A DNA stretch of 64,000 nucleotides from Novosphingobium resinovorum (GTDB lineage Bacteria > Pseudomonadota > Alphaproteobacteria > Sphingomonadales > Sphingomonadaceae): positions 62,001 to 126,000 of the forward strand of contig NZ_CP017075.1 in assembly GCF_001742225.1 (NCBI RefSeq), written 5' to 3'. Shown here one piece after another: positions 33,916 to 42,412 of the stretch. The stretch's first letter is position 1; every line of letters starts with the position of its first letter. Made by a program: the position numbers and the translations under genes. The notes beneath the pieces were generated by a model. The model saw only the letters and a list, made by a program, of their open reading frames with translations. It was not told the DNA's origin and made no database searches.

Positions 33916-35150
33916 CCGTCACCCCCTATCAGGTCCGCAGCGCGCTTCTGGCCCGCAGCGAAATCGCGCTGATCGACGTGCGCGACGAGCATCCCTTCGC
34001 CGCTGGCCACCCGCTGTTCGCCGCGCAGATCCCGCTGGCGCGCATCGCTGCCGAGGCCGAGTGGCGCCTGCCGCGCAAGGATGTGCAGGTCGTCGTCTAC
34101 GATGACGGCGAAGGGCTTGCCCCCTTCGCGGTCGAGGAACTGCGCGGGCTGGGGTTCACCCGCGTCGATCTGCTGGACGGCGGCCTGCAGGGCTGGCGCG
34201 ACGCGGGCTACGAGCTGTTCGAGGACGTCAATTCCTACTCCAAGGCCTTCGGCGAACTCGTCGAGCACCGGCGCGGCACGCCCTCGCTTCCGGCCGAGGA
34301 CGTGCAGGCGCTGATCGACGAGAAGGCCGACATCGCCATCCTCGACGCGCGCCGCTTCGACGAATACGCGACGATGAGCATCCCCGGCGGCCGCAGCGTG
34401 CCGGGCGCCGAACTGGTGCTGCGCGCGCCGGTCGCCGCGCCCGACCCGGACACCACGATCATCGTCAACTGCGCGGGCCGCACCCGCAGCCTGATCGGCG
34501 CGCAGTCGCTCATCAATGCGGGGCTGCCCAATCGCGTCTTCGCGCTGCGCAACGGCACCATCGGCTGGACCCTCGCAGGGCAGCAGCTGGAGCACGGGCG
34601 GCAGGAGAGCGTCGAACTCGGCGGCGATGTCGACGAAGCCCGAGCCCGCGCCCGCGAAGTTGCCTACCGCGCCGGGGTGCGCCGCATCGACGCCGCGCAG
34701 CTTGCCGGCATCGAGGCCGAGACGCACCGCACCCTCTACCGCTTCGACGTGCGCCAGCCGGACGTCTACGCCGCCGGGCACCTTCCGGGCTTCCGCAATG
34801 CCCCCGGCGGCCAGCTGGTGCAGGAGACCGACCACTTCGCCCCCGTGCGCGGCGCGCGCATCGTCCTTGCCGACGACCTCGGCCCGCGTGCGGACATGAC
34901 CGCGTCGTGGCTAGCGCAGCTGGGCTGGGAAGTGCTGGTGCTGGAAGCCGACTTCACCGCCCTTGAAACTGGCCCGCTCGAAACTGGCCCCGACGGCGCC
35001 CCCACGCCGCGCGGACCCGAGGGCCGCTACAAGCGCCCTTACGAGGGCACCGACAATCCCAAGGCCGCCATGCAGGCCTACCTCGACTGGGAATACGGCC
35101 TTGTCGCGCAGCTTCAGCGCGACGGCACCCACGGCTTCTTCGTCATCTAA
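33912..35150 (+). CDS. Three-domain rhodanese-like sulfurtransferase
   Basis: 412 residues with three rhodanese folds in tandem (about 5-115, 125-235, 255-360). Only the second has an active-site cysteine loop, 'NCAGRTRS' with Cys187; the equivalent loops of the first and third (near 'VYDDGEGLA' and 'LADDLGPRAD') lack Cys and are presumably structural. ATG 33912 overlaps the dioxygenase stop (ATGA) with GAGGA upstream. It would accept sulfane sulfur and pass it on as persulfide or thiosulfate. A three-domain form with one Cys is less common than single- or double-domain rhodaneses. Confidence 0.85.
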   Translation: MTVTPYQVRSALLARSEIALIDVRDEHPFAAGHPLFAAQIPLARIAAEAEWRLPRKDVQVVVYDDGEGLAPFAVEELRGLGFTRVDLLDGGLQGWRDAGYELFEDVNSYSKAFGELVEHRRGTPSLPAEDVQALIDEKADIAILDARRFDEYATMSIPGGRSVPGAELVLRAPVAAPDPDTTIIVNCAGRTRSLIGAQSLINAGLPNRVFALRNGTIGWTLAGQQLEHGRQESVELGGDVDEARARAREVAYRAGVRRIDAAQLAGIEAETHRTLYRFDVRQPDVYAAGHLPGFRNAPGGQLVQETDHFAPVRGARIVLADDLGPRADMTASWLAQLGWEVLVLEADFTALETGPLETGPDGAPTPRGPEGRYKRPYEGTDNPKAAMQAYLDWEYGLVAQLQRDGTHGFFVI

Positions 35151-35173
35151 AATCATAACCGGAGTTTACCGCA

Positions 35174-36262
35174 ATGACTGTCAAGTTCATCGGCTACATC
35201 GGCTTCAACGACACCTCGGAAATCCACAACGCCACCCGCTCGCGCGTGCTCGACCGGGAATATGTGGACGCCGCCGCGATCGAGCAGGAGCGGGGCGGCT
35301 TCGACCGCGTGCTGATCCCGTTCGGCTCGGCCTCGCCCGAAAGCCAGATCGTCGCGGCCCATGCGGCGGCGATCACCAGCAAGCTGGGCTTCCTTGTCGC
35401 GCACCGCCCGGGCTTCACGCAGCCGACGCTCGCGGCGCGCCAGCTGGCGACGCTCGATCAGCTTTCCGGCGGGCGCGTAGCGGTGCACATCATCACCGGC
35501 GGCGCCGACGAGGAAATGGCGCGCGACGGCGATGTCGGCACCACCAAGGCCGAACGCTATGCCCGCACCGACGAATACCTCGATATCCTGCAGCGCGAAT
35601 GGAATTCGGCGCAGCCGTTCGACCATTCGGGCCGCTTCTACCAGGCGCGCGGCGCCTTCGCGGCGATCAAGCCGGACAACCTGCCGGTGTTCTTCGGCGG
35701 CTCCTCGCCCGAGGCGATCGAAGTCGCGGGCCGTCATGCCGACGTCTACGCGCTCTGGGGCGAGACGCTGGAGCAGGTCGGCGAGGCGGTGCGCACTGTG
35801 CGTCACGCCGCCGCGCAGCATAACCGCTCGCCCGGTTTCTCGCTCTCGCTGCGCCCGGTGATCGCCGATACCGAGGAAGCCGCCTGGAAGAAGGCCGACG
35901 CCATCGTCGAGCAGGTGCGCGCCAACCGCGAGGCGGCGGGTCTGCCGACGTCGGGCCACCGTCCGCCCAATGCGGGTTCGCTGCGCCTGCTGGAAACCGC
36001 CGCTTCGGGACGCCGCGACTCGCGCCTGTGGACGGGCGTTGCTGCGCTGACCGGCGCTGCGGGCAATTCCACCGGCCTCGTCGGCACGCCCGAGCAGGTC
36101 GCCGACGCGCTGCTGGAATACTACGACATCGGCATCGACCACTTCCTGATCCGTGGCTTCGAGCCGCTGGCAGACGCGATCGACTATGGCCGCGACCTGA
36201 TCCCGCTGGTGCGCGAGAAGGTGGCCGAGCGGGATCAGCGCAAGGTCGCGCTGGCGGGGTGA
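35174..36262 (+). CDS. FMNH2-dependent alkanesulfonate monooxygenase-like protein (SsuD type)
   Basis: 362-residue luciferase-like (TIM-barrel) monooxygenase. It shows SsuD-type segments 'VAHRPGFTQPTLAARQLATLDQLSGGRVAVHIITGG', 'FGGSSPEAIEVAGRHADVYALWGE' and a C-terminal 'GLVGTPEQVADALLEYYDIGIDHFLIRG'. Such enzymes use FMNH2 from a separate reductase to cleave sulfonates to aldehyde plus sulfite. No flavin reductase gene is nearby, so one elsewhere must serve. Start ATG 35174, 23 bp after the rhodanese stop, with GGAG upstream. I leave the symbol blank because SsuD, MsuD and SfnG are hard to separate by eye. Confidence 0.85.
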   Translation: MTVKFIGYIGFNDTSEIHNATRSRVLDREYVDAAAIEQERGGFDRVLIPFGSASPESQIVAAHAAAITSKLGFLVAHRPGFTQPTLAARQLATLDQLSGGRVAVHIITGGADEEMARDGDVGTTKAERYARTDEYLDILQREWNSAQPFDHSGRFYQARGAFAAIKPDNLPVFFGGSSPEAIEVAGRHADVYALWGETLEQVGEAVRTVRHAAAQHNRSPGFSLSLRPVIADTEEAAWKKADAIVEQVRANREAAGLPTSGHRPPNAGSLRLLETAASGRRDSRLWTGVAALTGAAGNSTGLVGTPEQVADALLEYYDIGIDHFLIRGFEPLADAIDYGRDLIPLVREKVAERDQRKVALAG

Positions 36263-36291
36263 ACCGGCTGGCGTGAATGTGGGCGATGGGG

Positions 36292-36398
36292 CTTCGACAA
36301 GCTCAGCCTGAGCGGGTTTTGGAGATAGCTATCAGTACGCCCAGCTTGGGTGGCTCTGGCGGTTTACTCCCACCCCGCTCACCCTGAGCTTGTCGAAG
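36292..36398. repeat. Inverted repeat of the CTTCGACAAGCTCAG family
   Basis: Arms 36292-36316 and 36374-36398 are reverse complements at 23 of 25 positions (CTTCGACAAGCTCAG..TGAGCGGG). It lies in the 256-bp gap between the two luciferase-like monooxygenase genes and could act as an intra-operon terminator or mRNA stabiliser. Same family as 45494-45572. Confidence 0.8.
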
Positions 36399-36505
36399 GG
36401 GCAGGCGCGACCTCGCCGCATAAACCCATTGGCACAACTCACTTTCACATCAGCCAATCGCGTTGGTCCGTCCCGCTCCCGCCGCATAGCCTGACCTCAC
36501 GACAT

Positions 36506-36511
36506 AGGAGG
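36506..36511 (+). promoter_or_regulatory. Perfect Shine-Dalgarno AGGAGG
   Basis: AGGAGG 7 nt before ATG 36519. The strong site after a 256-bp gap suggests the second half of the sulfur cluster starts here as its own transcript. An inverted repeat CCAA-TCGCG-TTGG at 36453-36465 may be a promoter element. Confidence 0.6.
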
Positions 36512-36518
36512 AATTGAC

Positions 36519-37853
36519 ATGGCAGACAGACAGCTCAAGCTCGGCTTCATCCTGCACGGCGTCGGCCCCGGCTGGGACGACTGGCGCCACCCCGATGCGC
36601 AAGTGGACGCCAGCACCAGCCTGCCGTTCTACGTGCGGCAGGCGCAGGCGGCGGAGCGCGGCAAGTTCGACTACCTGTTCGTGGCGGACAGCGTCTCGAT
36701 CAACGCGCGCTCCTCGCCGCACTACCTCAACCGCTTCGAGCCGCTGACGATCCTCTCCGCCGTCGCGGCGGTGACTGACAGGATCGGCCTCGTCGCCACC
36801 TCGACCGTCAGCTACAACGAGCCGTTCAACCTCGCCCGCCAGTTCGCCTCGCTCGATCATCTGAGCGGCGGGCGTGCGGGGTGGAACGTGGTCACATCGT
36901 GGCTGGCCGGCAGCGCCGACAACTACGGCAAGGCCGAGCACCTCGGCCATGCCGAGCGCTATCGCCTCGCCGACGAATACCTCGATGTCGTCAAGGGCCT
37001 GTGGGACAGCTGGGAAGACGACGCACTGGTGCGCGACAAAGCCAGCGGCCAGTTCCTCAACGCCGACAAGCTGCACGAACTGGGCCACAAGGGCGAGTTC
37101 CTGTCGGTGAAGGGGCCACTGAACATCTCGCGCTCGCCGCAGGGGCAGCCGGTGATCTTCCAGGCGGGCTCGTCCGAGGACGGCCGCACGTTCGCCGCGC
37201 GTCATGCCGAGGCGATCTTCACCCATCAGGAGGATCTGGCCGAGGGTCAGGCGTTCTACGCAGACCTGAAGGCGCGGGCGCGCGGTTTCGGACGCGATCC
37301 GGAGAAACTGTTCATCCTGCCCGGCGCGCGGCCGGTGGTCGGCTCGACCGAGGAGGAGGCCGAGCGCCTGCACGGCGAACTGGCGGGCCTCGTCAGCCTG
37401 GAGAACGCGCTGCGGGCACTGGGCCGCTCGTTCAACGACCACAACTTCAGCCAGTACGATCCCGATGGCGCCTTCCCGGCGCATGTCGCCGAGGAAGGCC
37501 GCAAGAGCAACCAGAGCGCGTCGGAAAAGGTGCTTGCCGCCGCTGCGCAGGGCCTGACGCTGGGCCAGATTGCGCTTCGGGTGGCGACGCCCAAGGGCGG
37601 TTTCGTGGGCACGCCCGAGCAACTCGCCGATCGCTTCCAGCTGTGGCTGGAGAAGCGGGGTTCGGACGGCTTCAACCTGTTCGAATCGCTGCCCGGCCAG
37701 CTGGAGGTCTTCGTCGATCAGGTCGTGCCGATCCTGCAGCAGCGCGGGATCTACAAGCAGGACTACGCAGGGAAAACCTTCCGCGAGAACTTGGGCCTCG
37801 ACGTGCCCGTCAACCGCAATACCGCCGCGCGCCTGACCCGCTCGGCCGCCTGA
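36519..37853 (+). CDS. NtaA/SnaA/DszA-family FMNH2-dependent monooxygenase
   Basis: 444-residue luciferase-like flavin monooxygenase of the nitrilotriacetate monooxygenase / DszA group. Recognisable parts are 'LGFILHGVGPGWDDWRHP', 'DYLFVADS', 'NLARQFASLDHLSGGRAGWNVVTS', 'LGHAERYRLADEYLDVVKGLW' and 'PQGQPVIFQAGSSEDGRTFAARHAEAIFT'. Members oxidise C-S or C-N bonds, including sulfones and dimethyl sulfide. In this operon a sulfur compound is the likely substrate. No reductase partner is visible here. Start ATG 36519 behind a perfect AGGAGG. Confidence 0.88.
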   Translation: MADRQLKLGFILHGVGPGWDDWRHPDAQVDASTSLPFYVRQAQAAERGKFDYLFVADSVSINARSSPHYLNRFEPLTILSAVAAVTDRIGLVATSTVSYNEPFNLARQFASLDHLSGGRAGWNVVTSWLAGSADNYGKAEHLGHAERYRLADEYLDVVKGLWDSWEDDALVRDKASGQFLNADKLHELGHKGEFLSVKGPLNISRSPQGQPVIFQAGSSEDGRTFAARHAEAIFTHQEDLAEGQAFYADLKARARGFGRDPEKLFILPGARPVVGSTEEEAERLHGELAGLVSLENALRALGRSFNDHNFSQYDPDGAFPAHVAEEGRKSNQSASEKVLAAAAQGLTLGQIALRVATPKGGFVGTPEQLADRFQLWLEKRGSDGFNLFESLPGQLEVFVDQVVPILQQRGIYKQDYAGKTFRENLGLDVPVNRNTAARLTRSAA

Positions 37854-37877
37854 AACGAGAAGAGAGGAGATAAGACA

Positions 37878-38738
37878 GTGGCTACTTCCGCTTCCACGTT
37901 CGATACCGCCAACGCGGGCCTCGTCATCCGTCCCGTGCAGCCGACGATCGGCGCCGAGATCGAGGGCGTCGATCTGTCCAAACCGCTGACCGACGAATTG
38001 CGCGCGGCGATCCGCGCTGCGGTGCTCAAGTGGAAGGTCGTGTTCTTCCGCGACCAATCCATCGATGACGCGCAGCAGGCGGCTTTCGCGGCGAACTTCG
38101 GCCCGCTCTACACGCACCCGACCACGCAGCACGACGCGGCGAACAAGGAAGTCCACGCGATCGCCGCCAAGCATGACCGCGAGTACGAGAAGAAGCTGGG
38201 CTACAAGGTCAAGCCGGGCGAGGCCTATCACTCCGACACCAGCTGGCGTCTGGTCCCGACCTGGGGCGCGGTACTGCGCGACGTGAACCTGCCCGAAGTG
38301 GGCGGCGACACGATCTGGGTGGACGCCGCGCTTGCCTACGAAACGCTGCCCGAGGAGCTGAAGCAGCGCCTCGAAGGCAAGCACGTGACGCACAACTTCG
38401 TGCCCGCGCTGGAACTCTCGGGCCACGAATACCCCATTGTGGCGCACAAGATCGTGCGCACCCACCGCGAGACGGGGCAGAAGATCCTGTGGGTCAACTT
38501 CTCGCAGCAGCCGCAGATCCTGGGCGTCGAACTGTCCGAGAGCCGCGAATTGCTGGAAGAAGTGCTGCGCCAGTACAAGCGGCCCGACGTGCAGGCGCGC
38601 TTCTCGTGGCGGCCCGGCACCGTGGCGTTCTGGGACAACCGTGCCAGCGTGCACTTCGCGGTGCGCAACTACGGCGATTTCCCGCGCGAACTGCACCGTA
38701 TCCTGATTGCAGACGAACCCTTGTGGACGGATCTCTGA
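37878..38738 (+). CDS. TauD/TfdA-family Fe(II)/2-oxoglutarate dioxygenase
   Basis: 286-residue alpha-ketoglutarate-dependent dioxygenase. The iron triad is visible: His118 and Asp120 in YHSDTSW and His259 in ASVHFAVR, with Arg270 or Arg274 placed to bind 2-oxoglutarate. Taurine- or alkylsulfate-cleaving enzymes (TauD, AtsK) share this layout; sulfite or sulfate release by hydroxylation next to sulfur is expected. Start GTG 37878. The gene ends immediately before the binding-protein gene. Cytoplasmic. Taurine versus alkyl sulfate cannot be decided from sequence. Confidence 0.9.
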   Translation: MATSASTFDTANAGLVIRPVQPTIGAEIEGVDLSKPLTDELRAAIRAAVLKWKVVFFRDQSIDDAQQAAFAANFGPLYTHPTTQHDAANKEVHAIAAKHDREYEKKLGYKVKPGEAYHSDTSWRLVPTWGAVLRDVNLPEVGGDTIWVDAALAYETLPEELKQRLEGKHVTHNFVPALELSGHEYPIVAHKIVRTHRETGQKILWVNFSQQPQILGVELSESRELLEEVLRQYKRPDVQARFSWRPGTVAFWDNRASVHFAVRNYGDFPRELHRILIADEPLWTDL

Positions 38739-38741
38739 TTG

Positions 38742-39680
38742 ATGCTCGACAGACGTAACCTGCTTGCAGGACTGACCACCAGCCTCGCTCTGGCCGCATG
38801 CGGCCGGGGCGGGGCTTCCGACACCGGACTGCTGCGCGTGGGCAGCCAGAAGGGCGGCACCAAGGCGCTGATGCTGGCCTCCGGCGCGCTCGACGGGGCG
38901 CCGTACAAGGTCGAGTGGTCGGAATTCCCGGCCGCCCAGAACCTGCTCGAAGCGCTCGGCAGCGGGGCGGTGGACGTGGGGCTGGTGGGCGACGCGCCGT
39001 TCCAGTTCGCCTATCAGGCGGGCAGTCCGATCAAGGCGATCGGCGCGCAGACCACGCAGGAACGCACCGAGGGCGCGCTGGCGCTGATCGTGCCCAAGGC
39101 ATCGACCATCCACGGCCCCAAGGACCTCAAGGGCAAGCGCATCGCCACCGGGCGCGGTAGCGTCGGGCACTATCTGGTGCTGCGGGCGATGGCGGCGGCG
39201 GGCCTTGGCGCGAAGGACGTGACGATCACCTTCCTTTCCCCCAGCGACGCGCGCGCCGCCCTGCAGACCGGAGCGGTGGACGGCTGGTCGACGTGGCAGC
39301 CCTACGTCGCGGCAGCGCTCGCGGAGGGCAACCGCATCGCCATCGACGGGCGCGGCTTCTCGCAAGGGTACGGCTTCGACATCGCCCCCGAAAGCGCGAT
39401 CAAGGCCAAGCGCCCGCTGCTCGACGACTTCCTCAAGCGCGAGGGCAAGGCGCTGCAGTGGGCCAGCACCCACGTCGACGAATTCGCCAAGGTCCTCGCC
39501 GCCGAGACGGGCCTGCCCCTGCCGATCGCGAAGGAATTCGCGGGGCGCGGTGCTCGTCTGCCGGTGCCGATCGATCAGGGCGTGATCGACCGGCAGCAGG
39601 TGGTGCTCGATACCTTCCGCCAGTTCGGAGAGGTCAAGGGCGAGCGTTCGCTGGCGGCTGCCTTCGCGCCGGTGGGGTAA
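38742..39680 (+). CDS. ssuA: Sulfonate-type ABC transporter substrate-binding lipoprotein (SsuA-like)
   Basis: 312-residue periplasmic binding protein of the SsuA/TauA (NMT1) group. The signal peptide ends in lipobox LAAC with Cys20, so it is anchored as a lipoprotein, unlike the soluble E. coli SsuA. 'LRVGSQKGGTKALMLASGAL', 'GDAPFQFAYQAGSPIKAIGAQTT' and 'VDGWSTWQPYVAAAL' are family-typical. Start ATG 38742, 4 nt after the TauD-like stop (an in-frame TTG at 38739 adds one residue). It would feed the SsuBC pair although encoded 5 kb away. A hairpin follows the gene. Confidence 0.88.
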   Translation: MLDRRNLLAGLTTSLALAACGRGGASDTGLLRVGSQKGGTKALMLASGALDGAPYKVEWSEFPAAQNLLEALGSGAVDVGLVGDAPFQFAYQAGSPIKAIGAQTTQERTEGALALIVPKASTIHGPKDLKGKRIATGRGSVGHYLVLRAMAAAGLGAKDVTITFLSPSDARAALQTGAVDGWSTWQPYVAAALAEGNRIAIDGRGFSQGYGFDIAPESAIKAKRPLLDDFLKREGKALQWASTHVDEFAKVLAAETGLPLPIAKEFAGRGARLPVPIDQGVIDRQQVVLDTFRQFGEVKGERSLAAAFAPVG

Positions 39681-39699
39681 GCATTGGCTTATCTGCATT

Positions 39700-39731
39700 G
39701 AACCCGCCCCGGCTCCAGCTGCGGCGGGTTC
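39700..39731 (+). terminator. Candidate hairpin terminator after the SsuA-like gene
   Basis: Perfect 9-bp stem GAACCCGCC (39700-39708) / GGCGGGTTC (39723-39731) with a 14-nt loop, 20 bp after the stop codon. There is no clear T-run, so it may be a weak or Rho-assisted terminator separating the operon from the TonB receptor gene. Confidence 0.5.
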
Positions 39732-39794
39732 ACTGCATTCGGCCTGATCGACGCTGTATCAAGAAAAACTTGAGAACCCATAAGAGATCACAAT

Positions 39795-39811
39795 TTCTAC
39801 TAAATCAGTAG
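39795..39811. promoter_or_regulatory. Palindrome TCTACT-N5-AGTAGA upstream of the TonB receptor (copy C of the sulfur-cluster motif)
   Basis: Perfect 6-bp arms in line with a LysR-type site, about 50 bp before the receptor start. The right half (GTAGACAT) matches copy B at 31617-31624, and the spacing to an upstream T-rich part is similar, although the downstream AGGTG is not conserved. Suggests shared control with the permease operon. Confidence 0.42.
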
Positions 39812-39859
39812 ACATGTCATGAAGCTCCGGACAGACCACAAGTTCAGGGGCCATTCCAG

Positions 39860-42409
39860 GTGAAAATTCTCAAGTCCGCCGCGCTTGCCGCCAGCGTATC
39901 GTTCGTTCCTTTCGGCGTGGCGCATGCTGACGAGGCGCCCTCCGTGGCGATCCCGGTGGCGACTGCGGATGCCGCCGCGGAAGCTGCCGACGCCGCCGAG
40001 GGTAGCGCCATCATCGTTACCGGCGCGCGCGGGCACAGTCAGCGCTCGGTCGCCGACAGCCCGGTTCCCGTCGATGTCATCGGCCCGGCCGAACTGAAGT
40101 CCACGGGACGCACCGGCCTCAAGGAAATCCTCGGCAATATCATCCCCTCGCTGACGATGCCGGCACTCGGTGGCGGCGGTACGTCCGCGAGCGTCCGTCC
40201 GATCGCGATCCGGGGGCTCTCGGGTGACTATGTGCTCGTCCTCGTCAACGGCAAGCGGCGTCACACGACTTCGCTGATCAACAACCTTTCGCGCGTTTCG
40301 GGCGGCTCCACGCCGGTGGACATCGACCTCATCCCGACCAGCGCCGTCGGCCGTATCGAGGTCCTGCGTGACGGCGCTGCGGCCCAGTACGGCTCGGACG
40401 CGATTTCCGGCGTCATCAACATCATCCTCGACAATACGAAGCAGGGCGGCGACATCTCGCTCACCGGCGGGCAGCAGTACGAGGGCGGCGGCGATCTCTA
40501 CCAGGTCGCGGGTTCCTACGGCGCAGGGATCGGCGACGGCGGCTTCGTGCGGATCGCGGCGGAGGCCAAGTACCACGACCGTGCCAAGTCCGTCGCCGAG
40601 GCAATCCCCTACGTCTACCCGCTCGTGAACGGCCAGCCCGACCCGCGTGAGGCCGATGCCGATCACGTCATCGCCGGCGGTTATGGCCGCTCGAACCGGG
40701 ACAAGATCGTCAACACCAGCTACAACGCCGAACTGCCGCTGGGTGATGACACGACGCTCTATTCGTTCTCGACGCTGAGCTATCGCAACATCAAGGACGC
40801 GCGCGGCGCATACGTGGCGTCGCCGACGGGCTACGGCGGGCAGGCGAATGCGCAGGGCTCGTCAGTGCTGCCGGACCTCTATCCAGCGGGCTTCCAGGCC
40901 TATCGGCGCATCTGGGAGTGGGACTGGCAGGCGGCTCTCGGCCTGCGCACGCAGCTGGCGGGCTGGGCGGTCGACCTGTCCACCAGCTACGGCCGTGATG
41001 CGGTGAAGCTGGGGGCGGAGAACACGCTTAACCCCTCGCTCGGGCCGGACAGCAAGGCCGACTTCTTCATGGGCCGCCAGAAGCAGGACCTGTGGGTCAA
41101 CAACATTGACGTCAGCCGCGAGTTCGAGGTCGGTTTCGCCAAGCCGCTCAACGTCGCCTTCGGTGTCGAGCACCGCTGGGAGCGCTTCCAGAACGTCGCG
41201 GGCGAGCCCGACAGCTACCGCGACGGCGGCTACGTGATCCCCGACGATGGCTCCGCGTTCGGAGACCTCTATGCGGGCCGCTCGCCGTCGCCGGGCCTCG
41301 TCTCGTTTACCGGAACCTCGCCCGCTGACGCGACGAGCCTTTCGCGGAACAACCTCGCCGCCTATCTCGATCTTGCGACCGACGTGACGCCGGGCTGGTT
41401 CGTGGGTCTCGCCGGGCGGTTCGAGCACTATTCGGACAGCGCCGGGAACACCTTCAGCGCCAAGGCCAGCACCCGTATCGAACTGGCGCCGGGGCTGGCG
41501 GTGCGCGGCGGCGTCAACACCGGCTTCCGCGCGCCGTCGCTGGCGCAGACCGGGTTCTCGACGACGCAGAACACCGTCACCGTCATCGGCGATGAGCGTG
41601 TCTCGACTACCTCCAAGTTCCTTCCGGTCAACTCCGTCGCGGCACAGGCGCTGGGTGCCAAGCCGCTCAAGCCGGAGAAGTCGCTGAACTTCACCGCCGG
41701 CCTGACTTACGAGAACGGCCCGCTGCGCCTGACGGTGGACGCCTACCAGATCCGCATCGACGACCGCATCGTGAAGACCGAGTTCCTCGCCACGGCCTCC
41801 AACGGCGGCTCGGCGGTGAAGGCGATCCTGGAGGCGAACGGCGTGGACGATGTCGACAGCGCGCAGTTCTTTACCAATGCGATCGATACGCGCACGCGCG
41901 GCATCGACGTGGTGGGCGAGTATACGCTGGACACGGCCGCGCTCGGCACGTTTCGCCTGAGTGCCGCCTACAGCTACAGTCGCACGAAGATCCTGCACGT
42001 CATCGACAATCCGGCTGAGCTGAGCAGCCTCAACGTCACGCTGTTCGGGCGGCAGGCACAGCGCGACCTTGTCGTGGCACTGCCGCGCAGTAAAGTGGTG
42101 CTGACGAGCAACTGGTCGTCCGGCCCGGTCAAGGCGCTGCTGCGCGCGACGCGCTTCGGGCAGTACACCGAGTCCAGCAACGTCGCCGCATCGGACCGGA
42201 CGTTCGGGGCGAAGTGGGTGACCGATGCGGAGGTCGGCTACCAGTTCACCGAGGCGCTCGACCTGGCGGTAGGCGCGAACAACCTGTTCAACGTGCGCCC
42301 CGACAAGAACGGCGCGATCGCCTGGGATGGTTCGGGGCAATACGGCGGCTTTGCGCCCTTTGGCCTCAACGGCGGGTTCTGGTATGCGCGGATCGGCCTG
42401 AAATTCTGA
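39860..42409 (+). CDS. TonB-dependent outer-membrane receptor of the sulfur cluster
   Basis: 849 residues: signal peptide (about 1-23, cut near AHA/DE), a plug domain (about 50-170: 'VTGARGHSQRSVADSPVPVDVIGPAEL', 'RPIAIRGLSGDYVLVLVNGKRRH', 'RIEVLRDGAAAQYGSDAISGVINI') and a 22-strand-type barrel ending in the terminal Phe of 'GLKF'. Start GTG 39860 with AGGGG upstream. Position after the sulfonate ABC and monooxygenase genes and a shared upstream motif suggest uptake of an organosulfur compound too large or too dilute for porins; substrate unproven. No TonB box can be named with certainty. Confidence 0.9.
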   Translation: MKILKSAALAASVSFVPFGVAHADEAPSVAIPVATADAAAEAADAAEGSAIIVTGARGHSQRSVADSPVPVDVIGPAELKSTGRTGLKEILGNIIPSLTMPALGGGGTSASVRPIAIRGLSGDYVLVLVNGKRRHTTSLINNLSRVSGGSTPVDIDLIPTSAVGRIEVLRDGAAAQYGSDAISGVINIILDNTKQGGDISLTGGQQYEGGGDLYQVAGSYGAGIGDGGFVRIAAEAKYHDRAKSVAEAIPYVYPLVNGQPDPREADADHVIAGGYGRSNRDKIVNTSYNAELPLGDDTTLYSFSTLSYRNIKDARGAYVASPTGYGGQANAQGSSVLPDLYPAGFQAYRRIWEWDWQAALGLRTQLAGWAVDLSTSYGRDAVKLGAENTLNPSLGPDSKADFFMGRQKQDLWVNNIDVSREFEVGFAKPLNVAFGVEHRWERFQNVAGEPDSYRDGGYVIPDDGSAFGDLYAGRSPSPGLVSFTGTSPADATSLSRNNLAAYLDLATDVTPGWFVGLAGRFEHYSDSAGNTFSAKASTRIELAPGLAVRGGVNTGFRAPSLAQTGFSTTQNTVTVIGDERVSTTSKFLPVNSVAAQALGAKPLKPEKSLNFTAGLTYENGPLRLTVDAYQIRIDDRIVKTEFLATASNGGSAVKAILEANGVDDVDSAQFFTNAIDTRTRGIDVVGEYTLDTAALGTFRLSAAYSYSRTKILHVIDNPAELSSLNVTLFGRQAQRDLVVALPRSKVVLTSNWSSGPVKALLRATRFGQYTESSNVAASDRTFGAKWVTDAEVGYQFTEALDLAVGANNLFNVRPDKNGAIAWDGSGQYGGFAPFGLNGGFWYARIGLKF

Positions 42410-42412
42410 CTA

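Noticed and set aside
36450..39698. 1082-residue minus-strand open frame
   Set aside because: Antisense to two motif-rich enzymes (NtaA/DszA-like, TauD-like) and the SsuA-like lipoprotein; no domain in it.
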